From: Hyphomicrobiaceae bacterium
GTDB taxonomy: Bacteria > Pseudomonadota > Alphaproteobacteria > Rhizobiales > Hyphomicrobiaceae
Reading direction: 5' to 3'
Length of the DNA stretch: 40,371 bases
Assembly (NCBI GenBank): GCA_024281145.1
Contig: JAMXLN010000071.1
Location: 1 to 40,371, forward strand
Under the pieces are notes generated by a model. That model was not told the origin of the DNA. It saw only the letters and a program-made list of their open reading frames with translations, and made no database searches. Both the position numbers and the translations under genes were made by a program. Positions 20,750 through 28,975 of this stretch are shown piece by piece (the stretch's first letter is position 1; the number at the start of each line of letters is the position of its first letter).

Positions 20750-21997
20750 CTATTCGCCCGCCATGCGCGGGCGCTCCGCGCTTTCGTGCTCGATGATGCC
20801 GCGCTCGGCCTTGAACATGTAGTCGCGGGTAATCGGCAGGGCGCTCACGCGCTTGGCGAGCTGCACCTGGAATACCACGAGGTTTTGATGGCGGAAGGCC
20901 GCCTCGGAAGCAGCAAGGTAGAACTCCCACATCCGGCAGAACGTCTCATCGCGGATGGCCGCGGCCTTGTCCCAGTTGGCAAGGAAGCGCTTGCGCCAGG
21001 CGCGGAGGGTCTCGGCGTAGTGCAAACGCAAGACCTCCAGGTCCGTGATGATGAGCCCGGTGCGCTCGATCGCCGCCACCATCTCCGACAGCGCCGGGAT
21101 GTAGCCGCCTGGAAAGATGTATTTGGCGATGAACGCGTTGGTGGCAGCTGGCGGTTCGGCGCGCCCGATGGAGTGGATCAAGGCAACGCCATCGTCGCTG
21201 AGCAGGTCGCGTACCTTGCGAAAGTAGGTTCCGTAGTGGTTCACGCCCACGTGTTCGAACATGCCCACTGATACGATCCGGTCGAAGCAACCCACGACCT
21301 TGCGGTAGTCCTTGAACTCGAACCGGACGGCGCGACCCAGGCCTTCCCTGCCGGCGCGCTCGCGCGAAATCTTGAGCTGTTCGTTGCTCAACGTGACGCC
21401 CGTCACATCGCAGTGGGCGACCTTGGCAAGATAGAGGGCAAGGCCACCCCAGCCCGAGCCCACGTCGAGCACACGCTGTCCGGGTTCGATGGCGAGCTTG
21501 GCGGCGAGATGACGCTTCTTGGCGAGCTGCGCTTCCTCCAGGTCTGCACCTTCCGTGAAGTAGCCGCAGGAGTACTGCCGGTCGGAATCGAGAAAGAGGT
21601 CATAGATGGCGCCATCGATGTCATAGTGGTGCGCCGCGTTGCGCCGCGCGCGGCCGGATGGATTGAATTGCTTTAACCGACGCAGCACGTAGCGGCCCGC
21701 AGCGAAACCGTTGGTCCAACCCGGCAACGGTCCGCCCTGGAGATTGACCAGCATGAGCTCGAGGAAATCGTAGATGCTGCCCTCGACCATGCTGAGACGG
21801 CCGTGCATGTAAGCTTCCCCCAGTGCCAGCTGAGGGTCGCGCACGAGCTGTCGCTCCAGTCGCCTGTCGGAGAGCCGCAAGGAGATGGCTGGTGGTGTGC
21901 CATCACCGTAGCGGTGGGCGGTGCCGGCCGCATCAATCAGAGTTAGCGCGCCGCGCCGGACGATGCGACGCAAGAGGATGTCGAGCAACGTGAACAT
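20750..21997 (-). CDS. cfa: cyclopropane-fatty-acyl-phospholipid synthase family methyltransferase
   Basis: VLDVGSGWGGLALYLAK, VSVGMFEHVGVNHYGTYFRKV, YIFPGGYIPALSEM. ORF opens at 22096; ATG at 21997 (MFTLLDILL) is preferred. Confidence 0.9.
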   Translation of the reverse strand: MFTLLDILLRRIVRRGALTLIDAAGTAHRYGDGTPPAISLRLSDRRLERQLVRDPQLALGEAYMHGRLSMVEGSIYDFLELMLVNLQGGPLPGWTNGFAAGRYVLRRLKQFNPSGRARRNAAHHYDIDGAIYDLFLDSDRQYSCGYFTEGADLEEAQLAKKRHLAAKLAIEPGQRVLDVGSGWGGLALYLAKVAHCDVTGVTLSNEQLKISRERAGREGLGRAVRFEFKDYRKVVGCFDRIVSVGMFEHVGVNHYGTYFRKVRDLLSDDGVALIHSIGRAEPPAATNAFIAKYIFPGGYIPALSEMVAAIERTGLIITDLEVLRLHYAETLRAWRKRFLANWDKAAAIRDETFCRMWEFYLAASEAAFRHQNLVVFQVQLAKRVSALPITRDYMFKAERGIIEHESAERPRMAGE

Positions 21998-22061
21998 GAC
22001 GCAACACCACGCGATTGCGGCTTCGACCCCCTCTGTGCTCCGTGTTCGTAGTCTTTGATCC

Positions 22062-22092
22062 ATTATACGGAAGTGGCGCAGTAGCGCTACTG
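22062..22092 (-). promoter_or_regulatory. candidate cfa promoter/operator: TATAAT -10 with 14-bp palindrome over the -35 region
   Basis: Minus strand carries TATAAT (plus 22062-22067) and the perfect palindrome CAGTAGCGCTACTG (22079-22092), about 65-95 bp upstream of the preferred cfa ATG. Confidence 0.45.
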
Positions 22093-22287
22093 GCAACGCT
22101 CAAGATCACTTGCTGACACAACACGAAGGATCCAAGGCGGGTCTCAGAGCACAACGCGCGTCGCGCAAGAAGGCTCCGGCAGCGCGCATGGCGTGCACTC
22201 CGGACGCAGATCTCCGCCCCAAGGCACGCAAGGCGCCTCGGGGGGACGAGCTCGCGCAGCTCACGTGAGGGCAAAGCACGCTGGCGC

Positions 22288-22311
22288 GCAGCGGCAGTGA
22301 CGAGCCGCTGC
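22288..22311 (-). terminator. candidate terminator-like hairpin downstream of rplI, poor U-tract
   Basis: GCAGCGGC-agtgacga-GCCGCTGC perfect 8-bp stem about 20 bp past the rplI stop; only GCTTTG follows on the minus strand. Confidence 0.35.
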
Positions 22312-22330
22312 AACCCTCAGCGCGGGTGGG

Positions 22331-22939
22331 TCAGGGCTGAGGCGTTTCTGGCCGCGTGGCCTCCTCGCCCTCGCCGCGCTGGCGCGCCAAGGCCTCGTCC
22401 TCAAACAGCGCATCGGGATTGAAGGTCTCGAGTTGGAGCGCCTCGTCTTTCACCACCGTCACGTCTTCGCCGCGCGCTTGCCGCTCGGCCTCGTCCTCGG
22501 AGCGCGCAACGTTGAGGGTGACTTGCACGATCACCTCCGGATGCAAGGCCACGCGCGTCGGGTGGAGGCCAAGCGTCTTCATGGGCCGGTCGAGGACGAC
22601 CTGACGGCGATCGATATTGAACCCGCCGGCGGTCACCAGGTCGGCGATATCGCGCGTGGTAACGGAGCCGTAGAGTTGGCCGGTATCTCCCGCCTGCCGA
22701 ATGGCGAGAAAGATCTTACCCGACAGCTTGGTTGCGACGGCCTCCGCGTCCTTCTTGAGCTCAAGGTCGCGCGCTTCGAGCTGCGCGCGATCCTTCTCGA
22801 AGCGCGCCTTGTTCTCAGGGGTGGCGCGCAGGGCCTTCTTCTGCGGCAGCAGGAAGTTGCGTGCGTAGCCATCCTTGACGGTGACCACATCGCCCATCTG
22901 GCCCAAGCGGCCGATGCGCTCCAGAAGGATGACTTGCAT
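22331..22939 (-). CDS. rplI: 50S ribosomal protein L9
   Basis: [40 protein letters not shown]. Confidence 0.97.
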   Translation of the reverse strand: MQVILLERIGRLGQMGDVVTVKDGYARNFLLPQKKALRATPENKARFEKDRAQLEARDLELKKDAEAVATKLSGKIFLAIRQAGDTGQLYGSVTTRDIADLVTAGGFNIDRRQVVLDRPMKTLGLHPTRVALHPEVIVQVTLNVARSEDEAERQARGEDVTVVKDEALQLETFNPDALFEDEALARQRGEGEEATRPETPQP

Positions 22940-22966
22940 GATGTTGCTCCTGTTGGCGGAGGTGTT

Positions 22967-23914
22967 TCAGGATGGGCCCGGCGGTGTGCCGAGGCGGCGG
23001 GAAAGTTTCAGGGCGGGCTCGAGCAAGCCCGCGACCGTGAGCGCGAGGCCCATGTAGGGCCCAAAGATGAGGAGCCCCACGTAGACGATCCAGAGGAGCC
23101 ATTGGCCGCGACCTCGGGCAATCGCGTGCATCAGGGAGAGGCCGGCGATCAAATAGGCAAAGAGCAGGGCGCCCGTAAAGCTGGTGCCGGCTACGCTAAT
23201 GACGCCTGGGCCAAACGATGCAGCGACCGCCAGCGCGGAAAGGAGCACCAACCACGGTGGGTAGGCGAGTGCCGCCAGGTCGGGCCAATCGCGCGCGAGC
23301 CGCCCGGAGGCGCGGATGATGCGACCGGCAAGGTAGAGATTGAGCGCGAATATCGCCGTCCAATAGGCCGCGAGCGCACCGGGCAGGGCCGACACGAGGA
23401 ACTCGGAGAGAGCCTCGATCTGCCGCTCGTCCAGAGGTTTCATGCCGAGCTCGGGGGCACGGGCGGAAAAGACGCGAAAGAATTCGCCCATCGGCGCGCG
23501 CAAAGGCTCATAGCTGCCGCCGATGAGGGGCAACACGACAACAGGCAGGGCGCCTCCATAAAGGGACACCGCCGCCAGGAGCCGGCCTAGCGGATAGAAT
23601 TGCCGCGCTCCAGGATTTTGGGGCTGCGACCGGCTCAGGTAGGCCAGGTAGGGAAAGAGGGCAACGGGTAGGCCGAGCGCCAAGAAGTAGCCGGCTGAGA
23701 ACGGCGGGCCGGCGAGCAGGCCCATCAGGAGGGCGCCCGCGACGGCTCCGGCTGCGGCTGGCAGCCATCCCCAACCGAGACCCACCAGCAGTGAGGGAAG
23801 CGGCGTGAGCACGAGCAGCAGGGTGCCCATGAGCGGCGCGCCGTGCGCTGCCGAATAGAACAGCAGCGCCGAGGCCAAACCGCCGCCGACACCGATGAAG
23901 AGGCTGAAGGGCAT
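22967..23914 (-). CDS. DUF2232-like multi-pass membrane protein
   Basis: Polytopic hydrophobic ORF of 315 aa between rpsR and rplI, the usual alphaproteobacterial position. Confidence 0.8.
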   Translation of the reverse strand: MPFSLFIGVGGGLASALLFYSAAHGAPLMGTLLLVLTPLPSLLVGLGWGWLPAAAGAVAGALLMGLLAGPPFSAGYFLALGLPVALFPYLAYLSRSQPQNPGARQFYPLGRLLAAVSLYGGALPVVVLPLIGGSYEPLRAPMGEFFRVFSARAPELGMKPLDERQIEALSEFLVSALPGALAAYWTAIFALNLYLAGRIIRASGRLARDWPDLAALAYPPWLVLLSALAVAASFGPGVISVAGTSFTGALLFAYLIAGLSLMHAIARGRGQWLLWIVYVGLLIFGPYMGLALTVAGLLEPALKLSRRLGTPPGPS

Positions 23915-23989
23915 GGGTTGCGCTGTCCCGCCGCGGCGGTTAGGGGCGAGGCCGTTGGCGGCGCCGCCCCAACTGTGGGGACATCCCCC

Positions 23990-24238
23990 CTACTTGATCA
24001 CGTAGGGCAAAAGCCCAATGAAGCGAGCCCGCTTGATGGCCTTGGCGAGTTCGCGTTGCTTCTTGGCGGACACGGCCGTGATGCGGCTCGGTACAATCTT
24101 GCCCCGCTCGGAAACGTAGCGGCTCAGCAGCCGCATATCCTTGTAGTCGATCTTGGGGGCCTTATCGCCCGAGAAGGGGCATGTCTTGCGCCGGCGATGA
24201 AACGGCCGACGGGCAGGGATGGTCGCGATCTCGGCCAT
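23990..24238 (-). CDS. rpsR: 30S ribosomal protein S18
   Basis: [71 protein letters not shown]. Confidence 0.97.
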   Translation of the reverse strand: MAEIATIPARRPFHRRRKTCPFSGDKAPKIDYKDMRLLSRYVSERGKIVPSRITAVSAKKQRELAKAIKRARFIGLLPYVIK

Positions 24239-24241
24239 GGC

Positions 24242-24772
24242 TCAGCTCTCCTCGGAGGGGGCTGCCGTCTCGCCATCGCGCTCGCGCGGCGGCCGTGGTC
24301 CCCGCGGGCGATCCCGATCACCGCCTTCGCGGTCGCGCCGGAAGCCGCCGCCCCCGCCACGATCGCCACGCAAGCCACCGCGGTCACCGCGGAAGCCACC
24401 GCGGTCGCCGCGGAAGCCGCCGCGGTCGCCATCGCGCCGATCGTCGCGGTCGCTCTTGCGCATTTGCACGGAGGGTTCGGTCTCGTGCTGCTCGACGCGA
24501 ACCGTCAGAAAGCGGATGACGTCGGGGGACAGGCCCATGCGGCGCTCCATCTCGGCAATCGCGGCCGCAGGTGCGTCGATGTTCATCAGCGAATAGTGGG
24601 CTTTGCGGTTCTTCTTGATCTTGAACGCGAGGCTCTTGAGGCCCCAATACTCATTCTTGCCGACCCGCCCGCCGCCTTCGCTGATGACTTCGCTGTATTC
24701 CTTCGTCAACGCTTCGACTTGCGCCTGGCTGATATCCTGGCGCGCCAAAAACACGTGCTCATAGAGCGGCAT
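24242..24772 (-). CDS. rpsF: 30S ribosomal protein S6 with long Arg/Gly/Asp-rich C-terminal extension
   Basis: [65 protein letters not shown]..., then a (F/L)RGDRGG tail. Confidence 0.97.
   Translation of the reverse strand: MPLYEHVFLARQDISQAQVEALTKEYSEVISEGGGRVGKNEYWGLKSLAFKIKKNRKAHYSLMNIDAPAAAIAEMERRMGLSPDVIRFLTVRVEQHETEPSVQMRKSDRDDRRDGDRGGFRGDRGGFRGDRGGLRGDRGGGGGFRRDREGGDRDRPRGPRPPRERDGETAAPSEES
24360..24430 (-). repeat. 21-bp in-frame tandem repeat in the rpsF 3' end (RGDRGGF/L)
   Basis: cgatcgccacgcaagccaccg / cggtcaccgcggaagccaccg / cggtcgccgcggaagccgccg / cggtcgcc. Confidence 0.85.
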
Positions 24773-24816
24773 AGGTTGGCCTTTCCTTCCGTCACTGCTC
24801 GCTCCGGCGCAAAGCC

Positions 24817-24860
24817 CCTTTTGGGCCCGCGGCACATCGGTGCACGGAAAGGCCCAAAGG
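24817..24860 (-). promoter_or_regulatory. structured rpsF leader, candidate S6:S18-binding autoregulatory RNA
   Basis: Minus-strand RNA: CCUUUGGGCC-[UUUCCG]-U-GCAC-CGAU-GUGC-[CGCG]-GGCCCAAAAGG. Long outer stem with one bulged A, CCG in the internal loop, then an apical hairpin; 45-88 nt upstream of the rpsF ATG. Confidence 0.5.
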
Positions 24861-24964
24861 ACCCGAAAGAGCGGAGACACCGGGAGCCGGGCATTGCCCT
24901 GCCGTCCCGCCTGGGTGCGAGCCGGCCTCCCGTTCAGCCTCCAACCGGAGCGGGTGGTGCGGTT

Positions 24965-24992
24965 GTTATACGCAATTGCCTCGAGCGGGCAA
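24965..24992 (-). promoter_or_regulatory. candidate promoter for the rpsF-rpsR-DUF2232-rplI operon
   Basis: Minus strand TTGCCC-N16-TATAAC (plus 24987-24992 and 24965-24970). Confidence 0.35.
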
Positions 24993-25127
24993 GTGCAAAG
25001 GCAGCGGGCGGGATGGGGAGGCCGACGTGGCTCACACCGTGACTTGTCGCCAGTTCCCTCCGGAACTGCCGGTCGATCGGGAGGCCTATAGAAGGGGCTT
25101 GCGCTGAGCTTGGCATAGGCGTTCAGC

Positions 25128-25157
25128 TTGACAGCCAAGCCGGCGCTCGTGTCTAAG
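25128..25157 (+). promoter_or_regulatory. candidate fabD promoter
   Basis: TTGACA (25128-25133)-N18-TCTAAG (25152-25157), about 34 bp upstream of the fabD ATG. Confidence 0.3.
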
Positions 25158-25190
25158 CGCACCCGCAAGTGGTGCAATCTGGTTCGGCCA

Positions 25191-26156
25191 ATGACTGTTG
25201 CGTTCGTGTTCCCGGGACAGGGTAGCCAGGCGGTGGGCATGGGGGCCGAGCTGGCCAGGGCTTACGGGTCCGCCCGGGCGCTCTTTGATGAGGTCGACGC
25301 TGCGCTCGGCCAGAAGCTCTCCGAGATCATGTTCAACGGCCCGCTTGAGGTCCTGACGCTAACGGAGAACGCCCAACCCGCCCTGATGGCTGTGTCGCTT
25401 GCGGTCATCCGAGTGCTGGAGCAGGAGAAGGGTTTCCGCCTCGCGGACAAGGTAAAATACGTGGCCGGACACTCGCTGGGCGAATATTCCGCGCTCGCCG
25501 CAGCGGGCGCGCTCAAGGTGGCCGACGCGGCGCGCCTTCTGCGGCTGCGCGGCCAGGCCATGCAGGCGGCAGTGCCCGTAGGGCAGGGGGCGATGGCAGC
25601 GCTGCTGGGCGTCGGCAAGGAGGCTGGCGAGAAGCTTGCCGCAGAAGCCGCGCAGGGGGAGGTTTGCCAACTTGCCAACGATAATGAGCCCACGCAGGCG
25701 GTGATTTCCGGCGCCAGGGGTGCCCTGGAGCGGGCTGCGCAACTCGCCAAGGCGCACGGCGTGCGCCGCTTTATCGCGCTCAATGTCAGCGCTCCCTTCC
25801 ATTGCGCCCTGATGCAGCCCGCGGCTGACGCCATGGCCAAGGCGCTCGCCGAGGTCGAGATCAAGGCGCCCGCAGTACCGCTCGTTGCCAACGTGCTAGC
25901 TGCCCCGATCAGGGATCCGGCGGCAATCCGCCAAGGCCTGGTGGAGCAAGTGACGGGCACCGTGCGCTGGCGCGAATGCGTGGCGCGGATGGCCGCCGAC
26001 GGCGTTAACCACATCTATGAGATCGGCTCGGGCAAGGTGTTGGCTGGACTAGCCAAGCGCATCGTGCCGTCCCTCAACGCAAGCGCGGTCGGCACGCCAC
26101 AGGACATCGATGCGATACTGCCGGCACTCACGGACGGCGCAATCGGGCTCAGGTGA
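25191..26156 (+). CDS. fabD: malonyl-CoA:ACP transacylase
   Basis: [22 protein letters not shown]...[21 protein letters not shown] at 25191. Confidence 0.97.
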   Translation: MTVAFVFPGQGSQAVGMGAELARAYGSARALFDEVDAALGQKLSEIMFNGPLEVLTLTENAQPALMAVSLAVIRVLEQEKGFRLADKVKYVAGHSLGEYSALAAAGALKVADAARLLRLRGQAMQAAVPVGQGAMAALLGVGKEAGEKLAAEAAQGEVCQLANDNEPTQAVISGARGALERAAQLAKAHGVRRFIALNVSAPFHCALMQPAADAMAKALAEVEIKAPAVPLVANVLAAPIRDPAAIRQGLVEQVTGTVRWRECVARMAADGVNHIYEIGSGKVLAGLAKRIVPSLNASAVGTPQDIDAILPALTDGAIGLR

Positions 26157-26168
26157 TAGGGGACGGGC

Positions 26169-26912
26169 ATGTTCGAGCTCACAGAGAAGACGGCGCTCGT
26201 CACCGGCGCGACCGGGGGCATCGGGCGCGGCATTGCGCGCGCGTTGCACAAGCAGGGGGCAACTGTCGCCATCTCCGGGCGCCAAACCGACCGGCTGGAA
26301 AAGCTGGCCGCGGAGCTGGGCTCGCGCGTGCACATCTGCCCCTGCGATCTTGCCAGCAAGGCGCAGGTCGTCAAGCTCATCGACGAGGCGATCGGCAAGC
26401 TTGGCCGGCTCGATATCCTGGTCAACAACGCCGGGCTCACCAAGGACAATCTGTTTATGGTGATGAAGGATGATCAGTGGGACGATGTGATCGCCGTCAA
26501 TCTGACCTCCACCTTCGTGCTCATGCGGGCGGCAACGCGCGCCATGATGCGCAGCCGGACGGGCTTTGGGCGCATCATCAACATCTCCTCGATCAGCGGC
26601 GTTATCGGCAATCCCGGCCAGGGCAACTATTCAGCCTCCAAGGCCGGCATAATCGGCATGTCAAAGTCGCTGGCGCGCGAGGTAGCCTCGCGCGGCATTA
26701 CCGTCAATTGCATCGCGCCGGGCTTCATCTCAACGCCCATGACCGACGCCCTCAACGAGAAGCAGACGGCGGCGATCCGCGATGCCATACCGGCACAGAA
26801 GTTCGGTACCCCTGACGATATTGCGGCTGCAGTTGTCTATCTGGCATCGCCGGAGGCTGCCTACATGACCGGCCAAACGCTGCATGTGAACGGCGGATTG
26901 GTAATGGTTTGA
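26169..26912 (+). CDS. fabG: 3-oxoacyl-ACP reductase
   Basis: TGATGGIGRGIARAL, NNAG, INISSISG...YSASKAGIIGMSKSLARE; ends GQTLHVNGGLVMV. Confidence 0.97.
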   Translation: MFELTEKTALVTGATGGIGRGIARALHKQGATVAISGRQTDRLEKLAAELGSRVHICPCDLASKAQVVKLIDEAIGKLGRLDILVNNAGLTKDNLFMVMKDDQWDDVIAVNLTSTFVLMRAATRAMMRSRTGFGRIINISSISGVIGNPGQGNYSASKAGIIGMSKSLAREVASRGITVNCIAPGFISTPMTDALNEKQTAAIRDAIPAQKFGTPDDIAAAVVYLASPEAAYMTGQTLHVNGGLVMV

Positions 26913-27120
26913 GCACGCTAGCGGCAAAGGTTAATGCCGGGGACGGCCTCGTTTTGGAGCGCTGGTCAAGCCAAATGAAGTGTGTTAACGAGCCCCTGAT
27001 TTGGGCGTGCAGCCTGGGGACGGAGCGTCGGCGGGCTTGCTGTGGCGCGCGAGTCGTGCGCAGCTGCGCTGTTCGGGCACGGTCCTTATGGTCCACCCGG
27101 GATGATCACGCATGAACACG

Positions 27121-27153
27121 GCATCAGCCAGCATCATCAGCCAGCATCAGCCA
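27121..27153. repeat. short tandem repeat (GCATCAGCCA, 10/13/10 bp) upstream of acpP
   Basis: gcatcagcca gcatcatcagcca gcatcagcca. Confidence 0.85.
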
Positions 27154-27173
27154 AAGAGCCGAGGGATAAACCG

Positions 27174-27416
27174 ATGAGCGACGTCGCACAGCGTGTGAAG
27201 AAGATCGTGGTCGAGCACCTGGGTGTGGAGGCCGATAAGGTCACCGATAACGCCAGCTTCATCGATGATTTGGGCGCCGACAGCCTTGATACGGTCGAGC
27301 TCGTGATGGCGTTCGAGGAGGAGTTCGGTTGCGAAATCCCCGATGATGCGGCCGAGCAGATCCAGACTGTGGGCGATGCGGTGAAGTTTCTGGAAAAGCA
27401 TGCCAGCGCCGCCTGA
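27174..27416 (+). CDS. acpP: acyl carrier protein
   Basis: [64 protein letters not shown] phosphopantetheine site. Confidence 0.98.
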   Translation: MSDVAQRVKKIVVEHLGVEADKVTDNASFIDDLGADSLDTVELVMAFEEEFGCEIPDDAAEQIQTVGDAVKFLEKHASAA

Positions 27417-27512
27417 CGCTGGAGGTCGGGCGCCGCTGCCCCCGCGCGCAAGAGCACGCGCAGCAGTTTGCGGCATCCGCGGCCGAAGCCGGAGGGTAGC
27501 TCAGGATCCCAC

Positions 27513-28778
27513 ATGTTGCGACGCGTCGTCATCACGGGCCTCGGACTGGTTACCCCGCTTGCCTGCGGAGTGGAGGCGAGCTGGTCACGGCTGATCGCCG
27601 GGAACAGCGGAGCGCGCCGCATCGAAGAATTCCCGGTTGACGATCTCTCCTGTCAGATTGGCTGTTTCGTGCCGCGCGGCCCGCTCAGCGAGGGCAAGTT
27701 CAATCCCGACGACTGGATGGAGCCCAAGGAGCAGCGCAAGGTCGACGACTTTATCGTCTATGCCATGGCCGCCGCCCAGCAGGCCATCGAGGACGCCGGC
27801 TGGAAAGCCGATACCGCACAGAAGCAGGAGTGCACCGGGGTCATGATCGGCTCCGGCATCGGCGGGCTCACCGGCATCGCTGAAACGTCACTGCTTCTCA
27901 AGGAAAAAGGCCCCCGGCGCGTCAGTCCCTTTTTCATCCCCGGACGGCTCATCAACTTGGCCTCGGGTTACGTTTCGATCCGGCATGGCCTTAAGGGCCC
28001 CAACCATGCGGTTGTGACCGCCTGTTCGACGGGCGCACATGCGATCGGCGATGCGTCGCGGCTCATCGCGCTCGGCGATGCCGACGTGATGGTAGCGGGG
28101 GGCACCGAGAGCCCCATCAGCCGCATCGGCGTCGCCGGGTTCGCCGCTTGTCGGGCTCTCGCGACGGCTTTCAACGACCGCCCGACCAAGGCGTCGCGCC
28201 CCTGGGACCGAGACCGCGACGGCTTCGTTATCGGCGAGGGGGCCGGCATCGTCGTGCTGGAGGCCCTGGAGCATGCCAAAGCGCGCGGGGCGCACATCTA
28301 TGCCGAGGTGCTGGGCTACGGCCTCTCCGGTGATGCGTTCCATATCACAGCACCGTCGGAGGACGGCGATGGCGCTTATCGCAGCATGCGCATGGCCCTC
28401 AAGCGCGCCGGCATCGACCCGAGCGACGTGCAGTACGTCAACGCCCACGGCACGTCGACCATGGGCGACGAGATCGAGCTCGCTGCGGTCGAACGACTGT
28501 TCGGCAATCGCGCAGGCGAGCTTGCCATGTCATCGACCAAGTCGGCCGTCGGGCACCTGCTGGGAGCGGCGGGTGCCGTGGAGGCGATCTATTCGGTGCT
28601 CGCCATCCGTGATAACATTGCCCCGCCGACACTTAACCTCGACAACCCGTCGGTGGACACTGCCATCGATCTCGTGCCGCACAAGGCCCAGGAGCGCTCG
28701 ATCGACACCGTGCTCTCCAACTCGTTCGGCTTCGGCGGGACCAATGCGTCCTTGGTGCTGCGGCGACTGGCGGCTTGA
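27513..28778 (+). CDS. fabF: beta-ketoacyl-ACP synthase II
   Basis: RRVVITGLGLVTPLACGVEASW...VVTACSTGAHAIGDA...NAHGTSTMGDEIEL...GHLLGAAGAVEAIY. ATG at 27513. Confidence 0.96.
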   Translation: MLRRVVITGLGLVTPLACGVEASWSRLIAGNSGARRIEEFPVDDLSCQIGCFVPRGPLSEGKFNPDDWMEPKEQRKVDDFIVYAMAAAQQAIEDAGWKADTAQKQECTGVMIGSGIGGLTGIAETSLLLKEKGPRRVSPFFIPGRLINLASGYVSIRHGLKGPNHAVVTACSTGAHAIGDASRLIALGDADVMVAGGTESPISRIGVAGFAACRALATAFNDRPTKASRPWDRDRDGFVIGEGAGIVVLEALEHAKARGAHIYAEVLGYGLSGDAFHITAPSEDGDGAYRSMRMALKRAGIDPSDVQYVNAHGTSTMGDEIELAAVERLFGNRAGELAMSSTKSAVGHLLGAAGAVEAIYSVLAIRDNIAPPTLNLDNPSVDTAIDLVPHKAQERSIDTVLSNSFGFGGTNASLVLRRLAA

Positions 28779-28975
28779 GGTCGCGAGCCACCCAGGCACC
28801 TCGTGTCGGGACCCGCGCGGGAATTGGCAGGGATTTTGAACCCAATCGGCGTTTGCCAATAGATCGTCCTTTCGCCACATTTCCCCTCAAGCTTCGGTTC
28901 TTGAATCGGCGGCTGGTGTGAGAACCGTGCGCGGCAGAGCTCGAAGGTGCGGGGTGTGCTTCGCAGGAGCGGATC

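Noticed and set aside
22433-25042. Long plus-strand ORFs (385 aa and 399 aa) antisense to rplI/DUF2232/rpsR/rpsF
   Set aside because: Overlap the well-supported ribosomal operon; the Ala-rich stretch ([19 protein letters not shown]) is the antisense of the S6 RGG repeats.
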